A program made the translations under genes and the position numbers. This document shows positions 7,158-11,890 of a DNA stretch of 11,890 nucleotides, one piece after another. Within the stretch, counting starts at the first letter, position 1; every line of letters begins with the position of its first letter. Location of the stretch: the NCBI GenBank assembly GCA_045643185.1, contig JAZUKH010000080.1:1-11890 (forward strand), written 5' to 3'. This DNA is from RGIG464 sp045643185 (GTDB lineage: Bacteria > Myxococcota_A > Bradymonadia > UBA4248). The notes under the pieces were generated by a model that was not told where the DNA came from, searched no databases, and worked only from the letters and a program-made list of their open reading frames with translations.

Positions 7158-7183
7158 GACCTGCGCCACGCGTGGCGCAGGTC
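7158..7183. repeat. Perfect 26-bp palindrome downstream of mnmG
   Basis: GACCTGCGCCACG (7158-7170) is followed directly by its exact reverse complement CGTGGCGCAGGTC (7171-7183). As RNA it would fold to an 11-bp stem with a CGCG loop. There is no T-run on either side, so it is not a standard intrinsic terminator, although it could still slow or end transcription of the convergent mnmG and recombinase genes. It could also be a protein-binding or recombination site at the edge of the recombinase segment. Confidence 0.7.
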
Positions 7184-7231
7184 ATACCACGCAACGACGC
7201 ATCACCAAATACACTTCGACCCGCTTAAAAT

Positions 7232-7266
7232 GAATTATATTGCCTAAAACAGAATTATACTTGTCC
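7232..7266. repeat. Pair of direct repeats GAATTATA, 20-bp period
   Basis: GAATTATA occurs at 7232-7239 and 7252-7259. Each copy continues with a related tail (TTGCC in the first, CTTGTCC in the second), so the similarity covers about 13-15 bases. The 20-bp spacing is close to two helical turns, which would place both copies on one face of the DNA. They lie just beyond the 3' end of the recombinase gene. A binding site is possible but unproven. Confidence 0.45.
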
Positions 7267-7279
7267 AAGCAACAACGCT

Positions 7280-7897
7280 TTATTTATCTTCGCGTTGTAT
7301 CATTAACTTATTATCGGCAATAAATTTATTTAATGTATTTCGATCGACCTTTAAACGACGAGCAATGACGGTCTTGGGCACTTTTCGATCGAGCATTTTA
7401 ACGATGATCGCTTCATAACCTGTAAGTTTAACAGTTTTATTACGAGCCCCTTTTGGACGACCAAGCGGCTTACCTTCAGCCTTTACACGTGCCAGGGCCT
7501 CTTTCGTGCGTTGTGAAATCAGATTACGCTCAATTTCTGCGGATAACCCAAAAGCAAACGCCAATACTTTACTGCTAATGTCAGTTCCAAGTCGATAATT
7601 GTCTTTGATCGTCCACAAAGCGATGTCTTTTTTCATACAAATCGACAAAACTTCCATGATCATAAACAGACTTCTCCCCAAACGAGATAATTCACTGCAA
7701 ATAATAATATCGCCTGACTTCATTTGTTTGAGCAGACGGCCAAGTTCGCGCTTCTCAAAGGCTCGTGTGCCACTGATCGTCTCTTCAAACCAGTAACCGA
7801 CCTTCATGCCGTTCTTTTCACAATAAGCCTTGATCTCAAAACGTTGATTTTCAACAGTCTGCTTATCTGTCGAAACACGAATGTAACCGTAAATCAT
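7280..7897 (-). CDS. Serine recombinase (resolvase/invertase), Mpi/Hin/Pin type
   Basis: The 205-residue product begins MIYGYIRVSTDKQ. Ser9 is the expected nucleophile and Arg7 a catalytic-site residue. SELSRLGRS at 68-76 supplies the two conserved arginines (72, 75), and the long E-helix is seen near AEIERNLISQRTKEAL. A GRPKGARNK linker (146-154) leads to a helix-turn-helix at about 160-200 (KTVIARRLKVDRNTLNKF). The size and the YIRVSTDKQTVENQRFEI start resemble the Mpi global DNA invertase family of Bacteroides more than large serine integrases. Members cut both strands at paired sites through a phosphoserine bond and then invert or resolve the DNA. AAGGAGT (7904-7910) is 6 bases before the ATG. 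The gene is visibly AT-richer than its neighbours, which suggests horizontal acquisition. Whether it inverts or resolves, and where its sites are, cannot be read from the protein alone. Confidence 0.93.
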   Translation of the reverse strand: MIYGYIRVSTDKQTVENQRFEIKAYCEKNGMKVGYWFEETISGTRAFEKRELGRLLKQMKSGDIIICSELSRLGRSLFMIMEVLSICMKKDIALWTIKDNYRLGTDISSKVLAFAFGLSAEIERNLISQRTKEALARVKAEGKPLGRPKGARNKTVKLTGYEAIIVKMLDRKVPKTVIARRLKVDRNTLNKFIADNKLMIQREDK

Positions 7898-7898
7898 A

Positions 7899-7928
7899 CG
7901 ATGACTCCTTAATTCGTCGGTGTCATCG
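7899..7928 (-). promoter_or_regulatory. Inverted repeat around the recombinase ribosome binding site
   Basis: CGATGAC (7899-7905) and GTCATCG (7922-7928) are exact inverted copies separated by 16 bases. In the recombinase mRNA they could pair and leave most of the AAGGAG Shine-Dalgarno sequence in the loop with its last bases in the stem. As DNA they could be an operator downstream of the promoter. The arms are only 7 bp, so the function is tentative. Confidence 0.4.
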
Positions 7929-7934
7929 ACAAAA

Positions 7935-7963
7935 TTTATGATTTCGGCATCAAATTGAGTTAA
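7935..7963 (-). promoter_or_regulatory. Candidate recombinase promoter
   Basis: On the minus strand TTAACT (7958-7963) and CATAAA (7935-7940) are separated by exactly 17 bases, each a four-of-six match to the sigma70 consensus. It lies 38 bases upstream of the recombinase start codon. One arm of a larger inverted repeat (7940-7953) sits almost entirely inside the spacer, which would suit autoregulation by the recombinase or another protein. Confidence 0.45.
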
Positions 7964-8024
7964 TTGAAAAAGAGCGATTGCGATAACGCCGACTTGATGT
8001 GCCGAAATCGGCGTCTAAAGACGC
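7940..8024. repeat. Nested inverted repeats between the recombinase and the amidase gene
   Basis: GATTTCGGCATCAA (7940-7953) is repeated in inverted orientation at 7994-8009, with a 2-base insertion in the second copy. Overlapping the second copy are ACGCCGA (7986-7992) with TCGGCGT (8008-8014) and GCCGA-AA-TCGGC (8001-8012). Next comes GCGTC-TAAA-GACGC (8011-8024, counting one extra T-A pair). Such clustered dyads are typical of regulatory or recombinase-binding DNA. The exact role is unknown. Confidence 0.55.
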
Positions 8025-8078
8025 AAGCTGCGCCATAACACGTTGAGCGAGAAAATGCCACGCCTAGCCTGAATGACA

Positions 8079-8106
8079 TTGGTTAACGATCTATTTATGC
8101 TAAAAT
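8079..8106 (+). promoter_or_regulatory. Probable promoter of the secreted amidase gene
   Basis: TTGGTT (8079-8084) and TAAAAT (8101-8106, five of six) are spaced 16 bases apart. A TG dinucleotide at 8098-8099 makes this an extended -10 (TGCTAAAAT). Transcription would start near 8113, after the upstream ATG at 8110, which supports the downstream start codon of the amidase gene. Confidence 0.6.
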
Positions 8107-8163
8107 AGTATGGTCATTTTGACGCATGAACTATCCCAGATAACTCAAAATAAGGAGTCAATG

Positions 8164-11100
8164 ATGCGAACAAATCGCTGTTTCTTAACTTCCATTGTTG
8201 CGCTCACAACCCTGTGGATGACTGGCCAGGCCACCGCACAAACGACCTTGGAAACCGATGCTCAGCTCACCGAAGACGCAGCTTTTGCGCAAACGATCGA
8301 CCTGGCACAGGCGCGTGGACAAATCATTCGACAATCGTCATTAAGAAGTCTGCGTAACCCCAAAAAAGGCGCGTTATCCGGCAAACGCATGGTTCTAAAC
8401 CCAGGACATGGCAAATCATTTACAGCCTCTTCCAAAACCTGGGGTTTTCAACGCAATATCTACAAAAATCTGAATGAAGACAAACACACGGTTGAATGGA
8501 TACTCGACTTTGTGCGTCCAATGCTGGAACGTGCCGGCGCTGAGACGTTGATGGCGCGCGCCAACAGCTATACGACGACTGCACAGCACCTCACCTATGA
8601 ATCTGAGGGCCAATATCACGAAACGGGAGACTGGGTCGCCAGTGTCGAAGGAAAATACCGCTATGCCTACGTAACGCCCGAACAGACAGCTGAGGCGACC
8701 TGGTCTTTTAACGTCCCCAAGGATGGCGATTACCCCGTCTATGTGCGCTATCGGGCGAGTGATAACAGGGCACCAGATGCGAAATACATCATTGGACATG
8801 CGCGCGGAACGACGACAGTGATTGAGGATCAAAGCCGAAAAAGCGCAGCCATTGCTCAATCAGGCACCTCATCGACCATTGCGAGTGGTCTGACACTCGA
8901 CACCAAACGCGAGATCTCGACCTGGTGGCACTATGTCGGCACGTACCCATTCAAAGCCTCTAAAACAGCCACGATCACGCTTTCAAACGCAAGTTCAGCT
9001 GACAAAGACCACGTCGTCATTTCGGATGCCGTCCGCATCGGTGACGGTCCTGGCTCCTATCACGAGAACGTGTGCGAGTCTGGCGTCTATCGCTGGCAGG
9101 AAGACGGACGTTCGTGGATCAACGAACTTGGCGTGCCCCTCGACATGGGGCTAGAAGACTTCTCGGTTCGACCGCTCTATGCCTTGGCTGAAGGCGTCGA
9201 CGCCTATCTCTCATTGCATACGAATGCCGGAAGCAGCAAAAGCCGCGGCACCCAAACCTACGTGTGGTACAACGGTGACTGGATCAAGGAATCAAATTGG
9301 GTCGCCGGACACGCGACCAACAACCTCCCGCCAGGTACCTACGATTACGCCAAACTCATCAACCGACGTTACCTCGACTACCTGCGCAAGTATTATATGT
9401 CCGATTGGGCAGGCAGCGACGACCTGTGGGGCTACGGATTGGGCGAATTGAGCCCGTTGATGTACGCTTGGAAGAACAATAAATCTGGTCATCCGCTCAT
9501 CATCCCCTCAGTACTCGTTGAAACGGCATTCCATGATAACACCGAGGACGGTAAAGCCATTCGTGAAATGACCTTCCGCTTTTGGGGCGCACGTGGCCTC
9601 ATGGCCGGTGTCATTCAATATTTCAATGGCGATGACGCTGTCATTCCGCCACTTCCACCGACGCATTTAACCGCGACAACAGACTTTGACCACATCAACC
9701 TGACCTGGGACCCCGTCGAAGACCAAGTACTCGCCAATTCCAAACCAACCCACTACAACCTCTATTTCTCTGATGACGGGCTTTTGTTCGACGTCGAACC
9801 CGCGTTAACAGTCAACGAACCGAACGCGCAGATCCCGATCCTGCCTGGTCAAACGCTCTACGTGCGCGTCACGGCTGTCAACGAAGGCGGAGAAAGCCTT
9901 GATTCGCTCGTCGGAGCCGCTCGCCTGCCCAACCGTGGGCAAAAGAAAGCGCTCTACGTTGACGGCGTCGATCGTGAAATGAAGACGTTTTATGACAACA
10001 ACAACGTGCGTTCGTACGCCCGTATTTTTGTGCCCGCGATTCAGTTCAATCACCCGGAATGGGGCATCGACTCCGTGGATGACGAAGCCGTAGCTGAGCT
10101 ACTCGACACGCACGCCTATGACGCCGTCATTTGGTCCACGAGCCAAACCGCGACGCTCCACGACGTGTTGCCCCAAAAACAACGCGACGTCATCAAAAAA
10201 CTTCGCGCAAATGGTACGCCATTGATCCTCTCTGGGACCGAAATTGGGTATGCGATGCATTCAACCGACTACCAATCCGATACCAATTGGCTCAAAGACG
10301 TGTTTAATGCCAAATACGAAGCCGACGATGCCTACGAAAATGACGCCTATACCGACAAAGGTTCACCCTCGGTCGCCACAGAAGGTTTCAGTGTTTGCGA
10401 AGCCAACACACACCAAGCCATTTCCGCCCCCGACTTCATGGCGCAAACCGTCGTTTATAGCGACTGCAACCCATGCGGCGGTACGCCAGAACACGAGCCA
10501 GCCGATGCTTCCTGCGTGCATTATCCCGACGTGTTGAGCGCCGAAGAAGGTGCCACGGTCCTGATGAACTACCAGAATGCCAGCACGTCAAAAACGGGCG
10601 CAGCGATTCTCAGTGCCGACGGCAAGGCGATTCTGACCGGTTTTCCGCTTGAGACCGTCATTGACCCAAACGAACGCCTTTGTCTGATCGCCAACATGCT
10701 CGACCGCATCACTGGCAACGCCAACAACGACGACTGTGTGCCCAAAAACTGGGAGCCCGACACAGAACTCTGCGACAACAAGTTCGATGACGACAACAAC
10801 GGCAAAGTCGACTGCGACGACGACGCCTGTGCAAACGACGCCGCGTGCAAGCAACCTAACCAAGAGCCCGAAGACCCGGTCGATCCCGACAAACCAGTCA
10901 ATCCAACCACGGAGATATGCGACAACCAGCTCGATGACGACAACAACGGCAAAGCCGATTGCGACGACGACGCCTGTCAAAACAACGCTGCGTGCAAGCA
11001 ACCTAACAAAGAGCCCGAAGACCCAGTTGATCCTGACAAACCAGTCAACCCGACTGCGGAGATATGCGACAACCAGCTTGATGACGACAACAACGGCGAC

Positions 11101-11280
11101 GTCGACTGCGACGACGACGCCTGCCAAAATGCCCAGACCTGTCTGTCCAACGCCAGTCGAAATAAATCTGACTCAAGTTGCTCACTTCGCGATCGCGTTC
11201 CGACAAGCTCGGCCCCGTTTACAGCCTTGGTGATGCTCGCCCTTGGTCTGGTCATCACGCGTCGTCGACGCCACAACTGA
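8164..11280 (+). CDS. Secreted multidomain N-acetylmuramoyl-L-alanine amidase (amidase_3 type) with sorting-type C-terminus
   Basis: The product has 1038 residues. A signal peptide (about 1-25, ending QATA) is followed by an amidase_3 fold. This shows NPGHGK (His82), a probable zinc Glu near 105, ARAN (131-134), LHTN (His352) and LVETAFHDN (Glu453). The amidase is split by a beta-rich insert at about 140-295 (GDWVASVEGKYRYAYV to HVVISDAVRIG) that recalls golvesin/XLY-type domains. An FN3 domain (about 497-589) and a GATase-like region starting ALYVDGVDREMKTFYDNNNV (about 596-850) follow. Three 49-residue units with CDNxxDDDNNGxxDCDDDAC come next (868-993). The tail has Cys1006, a hydrophobic stretch, and RRRR, like MYXO-CTERM signals. 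It probably cleaves the amide bond between MurNAc and the stem peptide at the cell surface. ATG 8164 is 5 bases after AAGGAGT (8152-8158); ATG 8161 is too close, and 8110 has no ribosome binding site. The start could also be 8161. Confidence 0.88.
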   Translation: MRTNRCFLTSIVALTTLWMTGQATAQTTLETDAQLTEDAAFAQTIDLAQARGQIIRQSSLRSLRNPKKGALSGKRMVLNPGHGKSFTASSKTWGFQRNIYKNLNEDKHTVEWILDFVRPMLERAGAETLMARANSYTTTAQHLTYESEGQYHETGDWVASVEGKYRYAYVTPEQTAEATWSFNVPKDGDYPVYVRYRASDNRAPDAKYIIGHARGTTTVIEDQSRKSAAIAQSGTSSTIASGLTLDTKREISTWWHYVGTYPFKASKTATITLSNASSADKDHVVISDAVRIGDGPGSYHENVCESGVYRWQEDGRSWINELGVPLDMGLEDFSVRPLYALAEGVDAYLSLHTNAGSSKSRGTQTYVWYNGDWIKESNWVAGHATNNLPPGTYDYAKLINRRYLDYLRKYYMSDWAGSDDLWGYGLGELSPLMYAWKNNKSGHPLIIPSVLVETAFHDNTEDGKAIREMTFRFWGARGLMAGVIQYFNGDDAVIPPLPPTHLTATTDFDHINLTWDPVEDQVLANSKPTHYNLYFSDDGLLFDVEPALTVNEPNAQIPILPGQTLYVRVTAVNEGGESLDSLVGAARLPNRGQKKALYVDGVDREMKTFYDNNNVRSYARIFVPAIQFNHPEWGIDSVDDEAVAELLDTHAYDAVIWSTSQTATLHDVLPQKQRDVIKKLRANGTPLILSGTEIGYAMHSTDYQSDTNWLKDVFNAKYEADDAYENDAYTDKGSPSVATEGFSVCEANTHQAISAPDFMAQTVVYSDCNPCGGTPEHEPADASCVHYPDVLSAEEGATVLMNYQNASTSKTGAAILSADGKAILTGFPLETVIDPNERLCLIANMLDRITGNANNDDCVPKNWEPDTELCDNKFDDDNNGKVDCDDDACANDAACKQPNQEPEDPVDPDKPVNPTTEICDNQLDDDNNGKADCDDDACQNNAACKQPNKEPEDPVDPDKPVNPTAEICDNQLDDDNNGDVDCDDDACQNAQTCLSNASRNKSDSSCSLRDRVPTSSAPFTALVMLALGLVITRRRRHN
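10765..11152 (+). repeat. Tandem 147-bp coding repeats
   Basis: Units begin at 10765, 10912 and 11059, exactly 147 bases (49 codons) apart; the third is shortened. Each encodes E[LI]CDN[KQ][FL]DDDNNG followed by DCDDDAC and, in the first two, a Pro/Glu/Asp linker with PVDPDKPVNPT. The nucleotide copies are nearly identical in the linker, which points to recent duplication. The Asp-rich loops and paired cysteines suggest calcium-binding, disulphide-linked stalk units. Confidence 0.9.
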
Positions 11281-11329
11281 TAATACCCATCCCCGACTCG
11301 GTTCCTCACGCGACACCGAGCCAGGAACC

Positions 11330-11370
11330 ACAACAAAAAAGGCGGCTCATCGAGCCGCCTTTTTTGTTGT
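11330..11370. terminator. Bidirectional intrinsic terminator between convergent genes
   Basis: GGCGGCTC (11341-11348) pairs with GAGCCGCC (11352-11359) across a 3-base loop. The A-rich left flank (11330-11340) is exactly complementary to the T-rich right flank (11360-11370), giving 19 pairs in all. There is a T-run on both strands, so it can end the amidase transcript from the left and the amidohydrolase transcript from the right. Confidence 0.93.
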
Positions 11371-11387
11371 TACAAACGTTCTAATGC

Positions 11388-11890
11388 TTACTGCTTGGAA
11401 GCATCCATCGGAGCGGCGTCGCAAACGTCGCCGACGCCATCGCCATCCCAGTCACCCTGACCAAGTTTGTTCGAAGCATCTTTGTCTTCGGGACGAACCG
11501 GGTTGAAGACGTTCGGGCAGTTATCGACATCATTAGGAATACCGTCACCGTCGATATCATTCATATCGCTGTATTCACCATCGTAAAGCGTGGTGCCCTG
11601 GAACGTCGTATCCGCAACGCGCGTACGCATCGGAACACAGGTCGGTTCACTGTCGGGACGACCACAGAAGAAGAGATCATATTTCTTAAGGCCATTGACG
11701 GTGTTATAGGCAAAAGAGCTACCACGAAGTTCCGTATGCACTTTCTTGGCGCTGCCGCACATATCGACCTCAGTACCAGCCGTCATGATGTTGGCATCGC
11801 CCATGACGATCTTACCATCGATAACAACGAGCGTGACGTCTTTATTTTCGGCGGCAATGACGGCGCGGTGAGCGTCGCGGTTATTGTTTT
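11388..11890 (-). CDS. Amidohydrolase family protein with C-terminal TSP3 calcium-binding repeats (N-terminus outside window)
   Basis: The frame is open from the window edge to TAA at 11388-11390, giving 166 residues of a longer protein, so its true start lies outside. The first visible residues (DAHRAVIAAENKDVTLVVIDG, continuing KIVMGDANIM, then MCGSAKKV) match the C-terminal end of amidohydrolase-superfamily enzymes of the deaminase/ATZ-TRZ type. There the last strand, xVxLVxVxGKxxxGDxxL, returns to the small beta domain. After a Cys-containing stretch (about 65-100), DIDGDGIPNDVDNCPNVFNP and DWDGDGVGDVCDAAP are thrombospondin type 3 repeats, which bind calcium and are found on secreted proteins. 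The metal-binding TIM-barrel residues are not in view, so activity cannot be judged. It is convergent with the amidase gene and ends 18 bases from the shared terminator. A secreted or lipid-anchored location is inference. Confidence 0.8.
   Translation of the reverse strand, partial: NNNRDAHRAVIAAENKDVTLVVIDGKIVMGDANIMTAGTEVDMCGSAKKVHTELRGSSFAYNTVNGLKKYDLFFCGRPDSEPTCVPMRTRVADTTFQGTTLYDGEYSDMNDIDGDGIPNDVDNCPNVFNPVRPEDKDASNKLGQGDWDGDGVGDVCDAAPMDASKQ

Noticed and set aside
7158..8035. Recombinase cassette bounded by the shared 8-mer CTGCGCCA
   Set aside because: Only eight bases match and one copy is part of a palindrome, so chance is a sufficient explanation without an empty-site comparison.
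8110..8163. Upstream in-frame ATG for the amidase gene
   Set aside because: It overlaps the predicted promoter and would hide the signal peptide behind 18 polar residues; AAGGAGT supports 8164.
10569..11127. Long minus-strand open frames opposite the acidic repeats
   Set aside because: They are Val/Ser-rich antisense images of the GAC/AAC-rich repeat codons, without start signals.
10765..11152. CRISPR-like array
   Set aside because: The 147-bp units are in-frame protein repeats inside the amidase gene, with no spacer/repeat alternation.

Overview
The window looks like chromosomal DNA of a Gram-negative, roughly 50% GC bacterium, probably of the Myxococcota/Bradymonadales-type deltaproteobacterial assemblage. 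This is inferred from a secreted protein with several CDNxxDDDNNGxxDCxDDxC repeats ending in a Cys - hydrophobic segment - RRRR tail of MYXO-CTERM type, a neighbouring secreted-type enzyme with a thrombospondin type 3 (TSP3) tail, and a short lipobox protein. The exact taxon cannot be fixed by eye. There are no rRNA or tRNA genes and no CRISPR array.

Layout. (1) 1-631, minus strand: 5' part of a membrane protein with a YgjV-like N-terminus and a GNAT-like C-terminus. (2) 632-1410: a 779-base gap without a convincing gene. It holds a run of six strong hairpins/palindromes (891-1176) with a repeated CGAAG word, then a probable promoter and a U-rich leader for rpsA. (3) 1411-3096, plus: rpsA, ribosomal protein S1 with six S1 domains, followed by a strong intrinsic terminator. 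(4) 3294-5221, plus: a two-gene operon of an M49-like (dipeptidyl-peptidase III type) zinc peptidase with a pentapeptide HETSH motif and a small lipoprotein, overlapping by one base and closed by a terminator. (5) 5286-7148, plus: mnmG (gidA), a tRNA wobble-uridine modification enzyme, starting only 15 bases after that terminator's T-run. (6) 7149-8163: an AT-richer accessory-looking segment. It carries a perfect 26-bp palindrome, a pair of direct repeats, a minus-strand serine recombinase of the Mpi/Hin/Pin kind, and a 266-bp divergent intergenic region with nested inverted repeats over the recombinase promoter. (7) 8164-11280, plus: a 1038-residue secreted amidase_3 family cell-wall hydrolase with an inserted beta-rich domain, an FN3 domain, a GATase-like region, three acidic Cys-rich repeats and a C-terminal sorting-type tail. 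(8) 11330-11370: a bidirectional terminator between convergent genes. (9) 11388-11890, minus: C-terminal part of an amidohydrolase carrying TSP3 calcium-binding repeats.

How it fits together. rpsA and mnmG are translation housekeeping genes, and the peptidase and lipoprotein form an independent unit between them. The recombinase sits divergently next to a large surface protein, an arrangement that in other bacteria can go with phase variation. No convincing invertible segment is visible here, so that remains a hypothesis. The features most worth following up are the hairpin cluster upstream of rpsA, the inverted repeat inside the recombinase promoter, and the unusual domain architectures of the amidase and amidohydrolase.
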